From Paracyclopina nana (taxonomy: Eukaryota; Arthropoda; Copepoda; Cyclopoida; Cyclopettidae): 64,000 nucleotides of DNA. This document shows, piece after piece, positions 1-13,300 of this stretch (position 1 is the first letter of the stretch; each line of letters begins with the position of its first letter). A program made the position numbers and the translations under genes. Below the pieces are notes generated by a model. It was not told the origin of the DNA. It made no database searches and worked only from the letters and a program-made list of their open reading frames with translations. The stretch is taken from positions 10,924,501 through 10,988,500 of the forward strand of contig JAGUCH010000002.1 in assembly GCA_019096065.1 (NCBI GenBank), in the 5' to 3' direction.

Positions 1-165
1 TAGTAGTTCAAACATGAAAACTTGTAGCAGTTAATCCAACTATACCAAAAGGTGTAGTAGTTAAAGTACGAACCACACTCAAAATGTGTAGTAGATAATC
101 CTACTCTACAAAAGGTGTAGAAGTTAAAGCAACTGCCAGAAAAGTGTAGTAGATAAAGAGGAGCC
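1..165. repeat. Degenerate short repeat, roughly 40-bp spacing
   Basis: A motif of the type AAAAGGTGTAGTAGTTAAAG recurs about four times with drift (AAAATGTGTAGTAGATAATC and similar). It looks like an old minisatellite cut by the window edge. No coding sense is visible. Confidence 0.5.
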
Positions 166-410
166 CAATTTAAAGCCTATTCCTTATGTAGTTATGGTTT
201 ACAACATGTAAAATGAACAACTACTCATAGGTTTTAAAAATATAGTAAGCGATATTTAATGCTGTTAAAAGGGCAAATTGTTAATTTTTCCCTTCATAAA
301 ATGCCTCAAAAATGCATGGCTCACTTCACGATTCCCTTTAGCAAATTTCGAGAACACGGGAACTCTCAGTACTTTAGTGTCCGCCGATCTCTTACTATGC
401 AGTTTCTCTA
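166..410 (+). repeat. Dispersed repeat, copy 1 (pair with 22686-22932)
   Basis: About 245 bp are almost the same as 22686-22932, in the same orientation, with only a few substitutions and a small indel. Both begin at CAATTTAAAGCCTATTCC and end at GCAGTTTCTCTA. It is a dispersed or segmentally duplicated repeat of unknown class. Short ORFs crossing it are not conserved between the two copies as coding sequence. Confidence 0.8.
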
Positions 411-1189
411 AGACATTCACCTTGATCTGGTAAATCTCGGTGCAGAGCCTACCCTTGCACACAAGGGTCACTCCTAACAAAAAAGTCGCATCCATTTCAT
501 AGAAACCGTAGCAAAAGAGACCATCAGAAATTCCTCTCCAAATAGCGACCAAATCTTCAAAATTACTTTCTTATATGTTTTTGTGGTATATAAACATTAT
601 GTTCTCAAATTTTATTATATCAAGATTCAAATTTTTTTAATGAATTCCATGCGAAATGGTTGCATGAATATGGAAAAAATGCATTTTTTCCAGATCCCTT
701 AGACTTAATTCAGCCTTCCTCAAAAATACTTTTTAAAAAACACCAGTTGGACACCTTGGGATAATTTAATGCCTCATTTTCATTCATATATCTGCAATCT
801 TTTGAGATTTGGTGCAATTTTTGTAACGTGTACTTAAGGCTTTTTCTTGATATATTTGGATGTTTTTGATTGAGTGAGGCCAATGTCTGCTTAAAAATCT
901 AATAATATGATATTTTTCTTCCAAAGGAATACAATTTATCTAGTTTATGGGAATTTTTTCCAGTTTTGAAGTTGCGTTGCGTTTTCGCGTATTTTTCAAT
1001 GATGCGACTTTCTGTCTAGGAGTGACCCTACTGTACCTTGGTACTCACGGCTTCCTGGTAGAGACCAGGGATCTATTCTCCGATGTAGCTTGAGTAGTAG
1101 TGCCACTAGTGGCACCTACGAGGTCGGGATCCACCATGGCGTCGATTCTCAGTCTCTTTGCATAAGAGGCCCTGTCCCGAGAAGGGTCT
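411..1189. other. AT-rich stretch without a recognised gene
   Basis: AT-rich sequence with no ORF, RNA gene or repeat that I can support. Confidence 0.4.
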
Positions 1190-2195
1190 CAGGACTTTTG
1201 CCCTTGGCCGTTTGCCCTTGGTCTATTTGCCCTTGGCTGTTTGCCCGTAGAGACTTTTGCCCATGAGACTTTTGCCCCTGGGAACTTTTGCCTGTAGGAT
1301 ATTTGCCCTTGAGACATTTGCCCTTGGGGACGTTTGCCTTTGGGGACCTTTGCCCTTGGGGACTTTTGCCCATGGGGACTTTTGCCCTTGGAGACTTTTG
1401 CCCTTGGGGACTTTTGCCCTTAGAGACTTTTGCCCTTGGGGACTTTTGCCCTTGGGGACTTTTGCCCCTGGGGACTTTTGCCTCTGGGGACTTTTGCCCC
1501 TGGGGACTTTTGCCCTTGGGGACTTTTGCCCTTGCCTTGGAGACTTTTGCCCTGGCCTTGGAGACTTTTGCCCTAGGGGACATTTGCCCTTGGGGACTTT
1601 AGCCCTTGAGACTTCTGCCCTTGAGAGATTTTGCCCTCCTAAACTTTTGCCCTTTGTGACATTGGCCTTTTGAGACTTTTGGCTGTGGGTCTTTTGGTTG
1701 TGGGGACTTTTGCCTATGAGGACTTTCTATTGGTTGCTTTTACTATGTCCAGTAGATCAATTGGCCTTGTACACGCACACGGACAAAATTCAGATTTAAT
1801 TTTCATTATTCTCTAATTGTAGGTTAAAAGCAAACTATCAGAACTTCAAAAAAGTCCGAAAAGGGCAAAGGTCCCCAAGGGCAAATGTCCCCTAGGGCAA
1901 AAGTCCCCAAGGGCAAAAGTCCCCAAGGGCAACAGTCCCCGAGGGCAAAAGTCCCCAAGGGCAAAAGTCCCTAGGGGCAAAAGTCCCTAAGGGCAAAAGT
2001 CCTTGGGGGCAAAAGTCCCCAAGGGCAAAAGTCTCAAGGGCAATAGTCCTCAAGGGCAAAAGTCCTAAGGGCAAAAATATCTAAGGGCAAAAGTGTCCAT
2101 GGGCAAAAGTTTCAAGGGCAAAAGTCTCCATGGGCAAAAGTTCAATGGGCAAAAGTACCAAGGGCAAACGGCCAAGGGCAAACGGCCAAGGGCAA
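1190..2195. repeat. Fold-back tandem array, unit GGGGACTTTTGCCCTT
   Basis: Positions 1190-1720 are about 35 degenerate copies of a 15-16 bp unit (GGGGACTTTTGCCCTT). A unique spacer of about 145 bp follows, and 1865-2195 carries the same unit in reverse complement (AAGGGCAAAAGTCCCC). The outermost variant units also mirror each other: the unit containing GGCCGTTTGCCC occurs near the left end (1200-1215) and as GGGCAAACGGCC at the right end (2160-2195). The architecture resembles Drosophila Foldback elements, whose long inverted repeats are made of short direct repeats. The long overlapping ORFs here are by-products of the repeat. Confidence 0.85.
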
Positions 2196-2349
2196 AAGGG
2201 ACGCAGCCCCCGAGAAGTGGGAAGGTTTGAGAAGCAGCCAAAGAAGGTTTGTGAGTGGAATAGTGAAAGTTCTGCCACCCTTGGCAACATCACGACAACA
2301 AAGTGTCAACAAATTGGTCCATGAGCCAGGACTCAATTAAAAGTTCTGG

Positions 2350-5300
2350 CGAAGAAGAGTGGCATACTGCAGATCAAAACGTATTCGCAGCACTTCAAAG
2401 GCAAGTGAAAGCATTAGAATAAGCCATGGAAGAAGCAGAGGGCCCCAAGAAGCGGAGGGCCCCGAAGATACGCTTTGGGCAGCCACAAATAGTGATGAGG
2501 ACTTACTTGACACAAAAAGTACGGTCAGAGCAAATCTAGCAATGGCCGAGGAGATTCCAAACGACTTGTCACTGGCTATCAGAAAGTTTTCCAAAGCAAG
2601 AGGAGCAAGAGCACTTGAGGACCTCACCAAACAGTACATAGTCTCAATGGACACAAGAGTTGGTTGTCCAGGCACATGAATGCCGGAGAGAAGCTATGCG
2701 AGGCCCTGGAAAAGCAGAAGGATCTTTCAGCTTCAGAGGTAAAAGACCTCCACAAGCTGATACAAAAGTTGGACGACCAGGAGAATAGCATCATGCAGAT
2801 TTTGAATAACCTGCTGAACGAGAACCGAGTCATACAAGCAGATAAGGTCAAGGAGATGTTTGAGAGAAAGGATGCCCTGGAATTAAAAGCACTGGCAATT
2901 ATAGGCTGGTATGAAAAGGCCAATCCCACTGCCATATCAGCAACAAGTGCCCCGGCATCAGAGGACAGAAAAATTGTCAAGCCTAATGCCAATTTGAAGC
3001 CGAAAATGCTGAAGATTGCTGTAACAGCTATTGAGCTGCAGGTTTTTTGAGGACTTGGAAGACTTATGTTCAAGAGTCGGAGATCCAGAAGAAGTCCATC
3101 GATGCCCAGCACACTTGCAGTCTGATATTATTTGATGCCAATCTGTCAGCCACGATTTCAGCTAAGTTGAGTGCGGAATCGCCCCTATTCATACAAGATG
3201 AAAATATGGTCACTCCTTGGATCCTTTCAATGGAGAGGATTGTTGTCAACAAGTTCCAGCTGGCGTTTCCATTACCCAAGAGAAGACTGGAGAGCTTTCG
3301 TCACAAAAGTACAAACCCAAGCGAGCTGCATGGAACAAGTTGGGCTGCATTTGAGCTGAAATGCAAATCAGCCGAGTTTGAGAGCATGGACATTGAGACG
3401 GTCATGAAGTACCTCTACTTGAGCTCTCTAGCCAACAAGACCTCACGGAAGGAGCTCATCAAGGCCGACAACTTATTGGGCGGCAAAGCAACGAAGGAAG
3501 AGCTCAAATCAGCTGGCAACATGTATGATGTTAATACAGCCACCAAAGAGGGATATGAATTCACCTCCGTGAAGAAGGCTGGGCCTACTGCTTATCGCAA
3601 GAAAAAGGCCATGGGCTCGAATGCTGGGGCTGCGGCCACAGGTTCAAGCCAGAAGAAGAAGCATGGAGGTTGCTTTGAATGCGGAAGTAAGGAGCACCCC
3701 TGACCAAACTGTCCGAAGGCACCAACCTGTCAACATTGCAAGAAGGTTCATGGGGCAGACAAATGCTTCAAGAAGAAAGGCAAGGGCGAGGGAGGGGAGA
3801 AGAAGCTGTATGGGAACCCAATGAAAGCCATAAAAAAATTAATACAGTTAAGTTGCCTTTGAGTATTGATTTTTCTAGCACAATGGAGTGTAAAAACGCT
3901 ATTGCATACAATGAGGCAATACACATTATGAAAAAATCTAAAGATAGATACTCTCTGCCGTTCATTTTCCAGAGTCGCATCAAGAGGATGGAAGAAGATG
4001 ACAGAGGGGCAGGGGTATCAAGATGGCGAAGACCAAGAGCAGAAAAAGGAAGGAGATGCAGCAGAAGATTTCCAAGGCAGTGAGCAGGCTGCCGCCCTCA
4101 TGCCTACCCAATGCTTCCAGAGTCACGTCATCAAGGCCAACTCCCAAGGCCAAATTATTGTTTTGCCCTGAGATAGGGTCTGCTTTCTCTATGTATTGCC
4201 TGCCAGATACCGGAGCAACCATTACAGTACTTGATGAGAAAGTTGCAGCGGACATGGGAATGCCAATATATCCCAATCCGGAGACAGTCAGGAGCGTTGA
4301 TGGCACTGAAGTGAAGACAAGCCGAACATGTGAGATTGCAATATCACGTGGCATGAAAGTGATCGTAGTAACCAATGCAGTGGTTGCTTCACTTGGTGAC
4401 AATGAAGAGATGATTGTCGACTGGCAGACACTGGAGATATTAGGCGTGGTTGGCCTAAATATTAGCTCCACAGCAATCGCAGCAACCACAATGGATATGA
4501 CTCTGGAGAGCTTGTAGCTCAAGTATGCAGAGGTCTTTGCAGACAAGCTTGACAAGACTAGGTTTATGAAGGGTGAACTTAGTGGATGGGGATATTAAAC
4601 CTATGAGGATCTCTTCAACCAATGCCATACCGGTGCACCTCAAAGCAGCGGCAGATAAGTGCATAAAGGATCTGGAGGATGCCAACATTGTCAAGAAGCT
4701 GATGCCAGGGGAGATGACAGATTGGACCTCTATAGGGTTCTTTGTCATCAAGTCTGATGGGAAATCAGTCCGACAGGTTATAGACTTTGTTTCAGCTGAA
4801 CAAGTACATGATAAGACCAACCCACCCCTTTACCAATGGGGCTCACATCTTTCAGAGATGAATGGTGTTGCAGGAGTGACATGATCATGACAGGCCTTAA
4901 TGGAAAAGGAGTCAAATTGGTCGATGATGTCCTCATCTGGGGAAGAGACAGAGCAGGAAGCACTACACCATTTGGATATCCTCCTCAACAACTGCAAAAC
5001 CTATGGTGTAAGCTTATCACCCAAAAAGCTGCACATGGGTGAACGTGTTAAGTTTGCTGGATTCATGGCCAGCAAGAATGGTGTAGAACCACACGACGAC
5101 AACTTGAAAGCAATCAGGGAGTACCCAAGGCCAGCCAACCAGTCGGGTGTGCGTAGCTTTTTGGGATTGGCTCAAACTTTAGGAAGTTTCCTGCCTGATC
5201 TGGCCCACATATCAGCCTCATTGAGGGAACTGACCAAGGCCAAAGTTCAATTTCAGTGGTTACCTTAACACAAAGAAGACTTCAACCAGCTGAAGAAGAT

Positions 5301-6210
5301 CCTGACTGGACCTTTGTTGGTGAAGCACTTTGATGTCAACAAGACCACAGTGTCGACAATGGATGCCAGCATGTTATATGGCATCAGCTACATTCTAACT
5401 CAGAATGACCCAAAAGATCCGGACAGGAGCTATCTGATTAACTGTGGGTCCAAGGTCAACTCCGCTACTGAGAAGAATTATGCAACTAATGAGTTGGAGT
5501 TGCTGTGGATAGTCTATGGTTGTGAGAAGAGCTCACATTTTCTGCATGGCTGCCCATTCAACTTCAATTTGTTCTACCTTGAGGGGAAGTTAAACTTCAT
5601 TGGAGATGCCTTGTCAAGGCACCCCATTAACTCCTCAGATGACCACCCAGACACTGAAGAATCAGAATCTTTGAAGAAATCAAAGATCAGCGTAATATCA
5701 GCCCTCTCTGTCTCAGCAAAATGAAGATCCCAAGTTCCAAGAAATCCATGATGCAGCAAAAGCTGACAAGGAGTATCAGGATCTAATTGAGGCCATCCAG
5801 GGAGACCTTCATCATCATAAGAAGAAGGGAGTGGCCATTCAGTATTGAAGCTGGTGCCCCAAAATCTTTGGGGGCAGCTTTCGGTTCAAGATGGAATGAA
5901 GTTATTGATGGGATACATGTCTTCGTACCATCTTGAGGACTCTTCATATTGCGCACCCTGGGCAAACAAAGAGCGTGGCAACGGCCAGACAGTTCTACTT
6001 TTGGAGTGGTATGTCCAAGGATATCAGACAATCAGTAGAAGAGTGCAAAATGTGCTAGAAGTACATGGCCTCTTTACCGCATGATGAAGAGGGCGAGACC
6101 ATGGTACCAACGGCCCCAATGCAGAGTATTGCAATGGATATGGGTCATCATGAAGGGGCAGACTAATTGATAGTTGTGGACACCTTCAGTGGTTGGCCGT
6201 GGATTTTCAA
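2350..6210 (+). pseudogene. Decayed Ty3/gypsy-type LTR retrotransposon (gag-pol remnant)
   Basis: Several broken frames give gypsy-type pieces in the expected order. There is a Gag-like stretch (2664-3703) ending in a CCHC zinc knuckle whose middle is hit by a TGA near 3701. An aspartic protease DTGA motif lies near 4206-4218. Reverse-transcriptase fragments follow (4570-4830, with VDDVLIW at about 4920), then a region with the SFLGL signature and RNase H-like sequence (5040-5640) and an integrase core piece (VVDTFSGWPW near 6172-6205). Stops and frameshifts occur in every domain, so it cannot be autonomous. I could not define its LTRs. It lies directly beside the fold-back array and upstream of the intact BEL/Pao element. 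Confidence 0.8.
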
Positions 6211-6909
6211 GATGCTAGATGGTAAAATACACTAGTGCATAGTGAGGAAATCAGCAAGAAGTTGACGATCATTTTTGCCACATGTAGTCAGCTTGACTTC
6301 GGGTTCCTATTAAACCACAGTGCTAACTTTTGGCGTTGTCCACTCTCTAAGTTTATTAAGTAGATAACCCTAAATGAGAATTCGGGCGATTTGGCGGATT
6401 TTCTCGTGCACGTGAAAACCGCTTTTTGACCCATTGCGCTTGAGCTTTATTGCGAATAAAAAGTTAGCTTTTGCACCAATGAGGAAATAGTTTTAGAAAT
6501 AAGGGAGGAGCCATAAACAACCAATTATTCAATTAGATCTCAGTATTTAGGAGAAAACCACAACGCACAAATTTTGGCTTTTGCAAACTCAAAATAGATT
6601 AAAAGTTTGACTTTGGCTCATATTTTGTGTCAAGTTGCCTAAAATTATCCGTTTTCAGCTGACATTTGGGCTCAAAATTGACATCGTCAAGAATTTCGTG
6701 TTTTCCCAGCTATTTTATTGGGTGTTCATCTATGCCTCGTTTGCCTGGATCAGGTGGTTATTTCACCGCAAATTTGAGCGCCGTAATTGCGATGCAATTG
6801 TCAACATAACAGTGATCAGCTGGTAATTGTAATCCAACTTTTGCTATGTGCAAAAATTACTTCTAACTGGTTCACTAAGCTTCTAGGTTACCCACCTGCC
6901 TACCCTCAC
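6211..6909. other. Sequence between the gypsy relic and the BEL/Pao element
   Basis: No gene recognised. It may include the lost 3' end of the gypsy relic. The last bases (CTACC at 6910-6914) are the left copy of the BEL/Pao target-site duplication. Confidence 0.4.
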
Positions 6910-6914
6910 CTACC

Positions 6915-7140
6915 TGTTTGGGCTCCCGCCTATCTATTGTATTGTGACACTCTTATGTGAGCTCGACCTACTATTCGATCTTTCATGTTTATGTTTACGT
7001 TAGTACGATTTCGGATTTCACCTTGTGTTAGTTGAATAAATCTCGACTACTACATAGAAATCACCGTCGTGCTGGATTTTATGCATATCTCGACTTTATT
7101 ATCGTTTTATTGCATCGACGACTCTCGTTAGATTCATACA
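6915..7140 (+). repeat. 5' LTR of the BEL/Pao element (226 bp)
   Basis: It begins TGTTTGGGCTCCC and ends GATTCATACA, and matches 17266-17491 with no visible difference. It has an AATAAA-type signal (GAATAAATC) near 7035. It is preceded by the target duplication CTACC and followed directly by the primer binding site. Confidence 0.95.
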
Positions 7141-7160
7141 TGGCGACCAACCGGGTTCGA
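7141..7160 (+). promoter_or_regulatory. Primer binding site, probably tRNA-Arg type
   Basis: The 20 bases right after the 5' LTR start TGGCGACC. Their reverse complement reads as a tRNA 3' end: T-loop TTCGA, acceptor strand TTGGTC, discriminator G, then CCA. A G discriminator with a GGTCG-CCA end fits some animal tRNA-Arg species. The isoacceptor is inferred, not confirmed. Confidence 0.75.
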
Positions 7161-7263
7161 GGACTCACGCAAGAGATGAAAAGTGGATTCTTGCATGCTC
7201 TAGTGATCCGACATTACTACTGAGACAGCTGACTCTAGTGTAATTTTAAGTGATTTTATCTAC

Positions 7264-7332
7264 AACGGGGAGACAGTCGGGTCTCCTGTTCGAGTTCATC
7301 CTTAACGGGGAGACAGTCAAGTCTCTCGTTAA
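7264..7332 (+). promoter_or_regulatory. Two tandem leader hairpins (candidate packaging or dimerisation signal)
   Basis: Two copies of AACGGGGAGACAGTC each fold on themselves. The first (7264-7290) pairs GGGAGAC with GTCTCCT around loop AGTCGG. The second (7302-7332) pairs GGGAGAC with GTCTCTC around loop AGTCAA and extends through AAC/GTT. Position shifts between G-C and G-U pairs keep both helices. A third copy of AACGGGGAGAC (7330-7340) runs into a different small palindrome, ACCAGCACTGGT, just before the gag ATG. Placement between primer site and gag is where retroelements keep packaging and dimerisation structures. The role is inferred. Confidence 0.65.
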
Positions 7333-7358
7333 CGGGGAGACCAGCACTGGTGCCACGG

Positions 7359-10300
7359 ATGTACCAGTCTGGCAAGAAGACCAAGAGTGGACGAGTGGTC
7401 AGGCCTCCACTGAAGACTCACGGTGGGGACTTTGACACGGCAACGAAGAGAACAAAGAAGTCAAGTGTACAAGACAAGCAGCTACGCTCTGCGGAGGCTG
7501 AGTGGCAGTTTGACGAGGACTCATTGCTCTTCATGAACGATCAGGAGGAAGTGATCGCAGCTGGAGGAGAAATTCTCCCGGGATACGATACGCTCCTCAA
7601 TAACGTCACGATGGCGTCAATGGATGGAAACGTGGCAGCACCAGCCCATAGCAGAGACATGTGGGTGGATGCTTTAAAAAGTGTCAAGGACGCCATGGAC
7701 AATCATGTGAAGGCATTGGGCGAGAGGCTTGATGCCGCCAAGACTGCGGACATGGCGGAGAAGATCAAGACCCAAATAATGGGGTTGAAAAAGGAAATCG
7801 CGGACGATGTGGCAACTTGTCGACCATTGGTTGCTGAAGCGGATCTCAAGGATTTCGAATATCAGGTCTCATTGATCCACTATCAGCTTGCCACTTATGT
7901 CATCAGGGCGTCAAGGGTAGTCAAGGACAAGAGAATCAATGATCTTGACAATCCACCTACTACTGACCCAGCAGCGGCTTCAGGTGCTGATGCGGGAACA
8001 GTGGTGGCCGATGCAGACTCTCAACACGAGGAGGGGCTACAATTGAACGATGACGCTCAACCTGACTCAGTGGAGAAGGTGATTGAAGAGCTGGATGGCA
8101 TCGTGGATCAACTCAAGAAGGCAGACAAGTTGAGGAGAACACTTATGGTCGGCACGGGAGCTTACAAGGATCAAGAGACGCTGATGGAGAGTGCGAACAA
8201 AAGAAGAAAGGAGCTTGAAAATACCGTGCAATGCATGAGCGCGGATGACCGCAGGAAGTTTGATATGCAGAAGGTAGTCTTGATGAGCAAGGAGATTGAC
8301 AACCTTATGGACTTCTTGAATCCTGACCACCAGAGACGGCGACCTCAAGCCAACAACAATGCACCCCCAGCAAGGACCAATTTTAGAGATCCACCCCCAC
8401 CGGATGACAACAACTTCGACAAAAGAACCTACAACTTGGGCATGCCAACTGTCACGCTGTCGAGTGAGCTTTATGAGAAGAAAATTCAAGAAGAACAATC
8501 GTATCTGGCTCAAGACACCATCATTGACCAGGTGCGAAGAAGAGCTCAGGCCGACATCGACTGGAACGATCTTTACGAGGGCAGAAACTTGTCACAGTTC
8601 TACGATCCAGGAATGGCCAGAGAGATTGTCAGGGATGACGTCAAACCCATGTATTTCAATGGCACTGGTGAAGTCACCTACAGGGACTTTAAGGAGTATA
8701 TTCACGCTGGCATAGTCATGAAGAGGAACATGAATTGGTTCGAAAAATGTATCAAGCTTAAAAACTTGTGCACCGGACCAGTGAAGATCAAAATTGCTAG
8801 ATGCAGTCTGTCTAAGGATGGATTCATTGAAGCACTACAGAAGCTGGACAGTGATTATTTGGCCCACAGGGATGAGGCAGAGGAGGTTATCCATGACCTA
8901 CTCATTAAGATGAGAGAGAGACCGCCGATCTCAGTGCGAGATCTGAACTCAGTGGAGGCAGCTTTGGTCATCATTGAAGAAATAGTGGATTGCAATGGAC
9001 GAGCTGGCAAGGATCCGACTGAGGGCGAGGCGTCGATCCTGTCGAACATCCGCATGGATAGCATCACGGCAAGAGATTACAGGGATTTCAAGGAAAAGAA
9101 ACTGCAGTCAAGAAATTCCCTTAGACTATTTATCACGTGGGCCAAAGTGCGCATTAGAGATCAATTGAGAGCCAAAAGGACAGACGCATTGCTCAAGAAC
9201 CTCACCAAGACTTTCGATGACATGGAAGTCAAGGAGGATGACCATCGACCCTGGAAAAGAAACGACAAGTACCGTGCAAAGTACAGACAAATTAAGGAAG
9301 CCACGGGGTTTGTCGATGATGACTCAGACGAATACTCGTCCAGTGATGAGAGTGAGATAGTTGCCCTCGCAAAGGAGAAGCAACAGTGCCTAGTGTGTCA
9401 ACAATTTGGCCACAGGGGGTTTGAGTGCACAAATTGGAGCAAACAAAATCTCAGGGAGGTGGTCCAGAGAATGGAGAATGCCAAACTTTGCAAACGATGC
9501 CTACAAGGCAGGCACACGATGGACAAGTGCAAGTCGACCGAGAAATGCGACAAATGTGGAAGTATGGAACACCACAGCAAGCTTCATCATGCTCAATCAA
9601 AGAAAGTGACCTCTCTGGCTACCACCACGCAACCTCAGAATGACCTGAAGAAACAACTCACTGATTGCTTGATGAATGCAGTCAGACTTCTCAGTGAAGA
9701 TGCTACTCTTCTCACCCAGGACCTCGGGTGTCCTGGGGATGAGAGTGGTGAAGAAGAGAATATTGAGATTGTTGGATTTGCGAGTGATGTATCGAGGTCA
9801 TGGATGACAGTGCCGGTGGAGATCGCCACTGGGGCGGATTTTGCCAGATCGGTGGAGACAAATGCACTGTTGGACACCGGATCGAGCGTGACTCTGTTGC
9901 AACCACACATAGCCAAAGTCATGGGAGCTAAGGGCAAGAGAAAGAGCATGGCAGTGCAGGTGGTTGGAAACAACCAAGTGGTAAAGCAGCCCTCATTCAA
10001 AGGTACCATGTACATTAGGGCCAGAGGCACTCAAGAGCCTATTTTCCAACTTAAATTCAGCACGTTCAACCTGCCTATTGCGATCCAACCTGTCGACCCC
10101 AATAGAATCAAGAGCAAATATGAGGAGCTGAAGATGATTGAATTCCCAACTCCTGTTGAGGGAGATCTGGGACTCCTGATTGGCTTCGACAACATGCAGC
10201 TCATGACGAGTGAGAAGGACACATACGTGAAAGGAGGTCCATTGGCAAGGAAAACACCACTAGGATGGTCAATGCTGTTCCATCCAAAAACTGGTGGCGT

Positions 10301-13300
10301 CGAGGCCACTGCGTTCGTCAGCGATTGGAAACAATTCAACCAGTGTCAAGCAGTTTGTGATACTGAGATGAGATACTTGTTGGATAGACAATATGGACTG
10401 GAGTCCATTGGCATTGATAGAGCTGAGCAACCATCAACAAGGCTCACCTTGGCGGAGGAGATAGCCCTAGCAAAGATGAAGGAGACATTGAGGAGGCTGC
10501 CTAATGGTCTATATGAAGTGGGCATCCCATTCAAGGGCGATACACCACAGCTACCGGACAATTTCAAACAGTGCTCAGCGATTCAGAAGAAACTGGACAA
10601 GAAACATGAGCAGGATCCAAATGTGGCCAAGGCTGTTGTGGACACGATGGCAGAGTACGAGCGACTTGGAATAATCGAACCCGTCCCAGCTTCAGAAGTT
10701 GGGACCGGGTATTTCCTGCCAGTTTTTTGTGTCCCCAAAGAAGGCAGTGAGACAACCAAGTATAGATTTGTATACAATGCAAAGCAGAACTTCGAAGGTA
10801 CATCCATCAACGAACAAATGTACACAGGCCCCAACTACTTAGACGACATCTACGACACAATGGTGCAGTTCAGAGTGGGAGAGGTTGCGGTTGTTGGCGA
10901 CATCGAGAAGATGTACCTGATGATCTCATTGCCAGAAAAGGACAGGAAATATGTGCGAATTGTGGTCAACGGGAGACAAATGCAATTTTGCCGATGGCCA
11001 TTTGGACTTAGAGCGGCACCCAGTGTGGCAAACTTTGTGGTGAAACATCACATAAAGCAACATGGATCTCAGCTACTCCAAAAGAAGGCCAAGATATACA
11101 TGGATGATTTTATCGTGGCCTTTGAGACCTTGGAAGAGGCCAAGGAGGTCGTGGAGGAGATTGTGCCGCTCATGAGCTCGTGTGGAATGGAACTTCGCAA
11201 GTTTGTCTCTAATAAGCCAGAAGTTTTACAAGGACTTGACAAGAAGAGACTTGGCAAGGCCATGGTTGTGGGCACATCATTGGAACCAGTAGTGCATTCA
11301 ACGTTGGGATTGAAGTGGGAACCTACGACTGATCACATTGGATACGCGCTGTCAAAAGTGGAACAAAGAGGTGTCACTAAAAGGATCATGTCAAGTCAAA
11401 TAGCATCTGTTTATGATCCACTGGGAGCCTTGACGCCTTGCCTGCTGAAGGCCAGGAAAGCTCTACAACTGGCCCACAAAGCAGACAAAGACAAGAAGTT
11501 GAGCTGGGACGATGAACTCACTAAAAGTGACCACCCACTGGTTCTGGAATCAGTCAAACTTTGGAAGCAATGGCAGGAGGAGTTTGAAGAGATGACCATA
11601 GTGAGATATCCAAGAATGGTAGCCCCAAGGATCGATGAAAACACCATCTTGCACATGTGTAGTGATGGCTCAGACCTGGCCTTTGCAACGACGGCACATA
11701 TTGCATCAGCGAATGGTTCACACAAGCCAGGATGGTTGACAACCAAGGCAAGGATACAGGGAGTCAAGCAGAGGACGATTCCAGAGGTTGAATTAGCAGG
11801 AGCCTTACTTAGTGCCAGATTGTCCAACAGACTGATTAACTTGTTGTTTATGGGCAGAGAGGCTGTTTGGTATTGGGTGGACAACACGTCTGTGATCTGC
11901 TGGATAAGAAAAGCTGGAGTGGACAGATCAGTCTATGTCAGAAATCGAGCGATTGAAATCTCTGACACTACGATTGTTGAGCGATGGAACCACATACCAA
12001 CTGATCAAAACTCGTCAGATGTTGCCACTAGAGGATGCTCTGGCTCTCAACTTGCTCAGCATAACACGTATTGGAGCGGACCAGAATATTTCGCTGAAGA
12101 CATGACGAACTGGAAGCTGATGAAGCTTAAAGTTACTGAAGAAGAACTAGCTGGAACAGGTCAAATTTCACTGATGAGCAAGGACCTCGGGTGTCCTTGC
12201 CAGGTGGAGATCAATCAGCTGGGAATGATCCAGGACCATGTGGTCAAGCTGGGTGATCAATGGAGGCTACAAGAAAGCCAGGAGATCTTTGTGCAAATGA
12301 AACAAGTCCTCCATAGCCGCAATGTAGGAAGATGGTCCATCATGGTCAGAGCAATTACAAGAGCGCTGTTGGCCTGGCAAGGAGAGAAGACTGAGGACGA
12401 GCTGCCGTTGGACAAAATGGCGGATGTGGCCAGAAGGGTGCTAATCTTGGGACAATGGTTGAAAATGGAAAAGGACATCAGGAAGTTCCTAGCCACAAAT
12501 AAGTGGCCACAGACCACAGAGAAGCATCTGGCACTGGCGGTTGGAGATGATGGACTCATTAGAGTGCACAGCCGATTGTACAATCAAGAGTATGTGGCAC
12601 AATCTCAACAATATCCCATATTGATGGTGGATTCGTGGCCATTTGTGTTATATATGTGGACTCTACATTTCACGACGAACCATGTGAGGAACGACGATTT
12701 GTGGTACAAGGCGATAAGAGTCTTCGCTGGTGCTGCAGTGAAGAAAATATCGAGGAGGGTTTCCAGTGAATGCGTCCAGTGTAGGAAACTTCACTCACCA
12801 ATGTCGAAACAACTCATGGGGTCGATTCCAAATTTGCAGTTGAATGACATCAGACCTTGTTCGAAGATTGCGATCGATTTCACTGGAATACAATACGTCA
12901 AGTTCTTCAGAAAAAGGATCCCAGCATACATTCTAGTTGCGGTCTGCCTTCAGACAAAGGTAGTGACTTTGGAAGTCACCATTGGTCAAAATACTGAGGC
13001 AGTGATCATGGCTTTGTCAAGAATAGCAGCTAGACGAGGACCCATCGAGGAATGCTTCTCGGATAATGGAGGCAGTTTTATCAAAGTGAAGAGACTGCTC
13101 ACAAAGGAAGAGAAGAAGCAAATGGCAATGGGACCACAAAATCTCAACCACTCGGTGGACAAGATTAACTGGAAGAAAGTGCAGATGGAAACAGTGAGAT
13201 TCATTAGAAAGTGGAACATGAATGCGCCCAGAGACCACGAGGCCAATGGTCAAGTGGAGGCCTTTGTGCGGCTAGCCAAGAGGGCCGTGAAAGATCACAT

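Noticed and set aside
1149-2074. Long overlapping ORFs encoding Lys/Gly/Gln- or Leu/Pro/Phe-rich repeats
   Set aside because: They are translations of the 15-16 bp fold-back array in several frames at once; no codon-level conservation.
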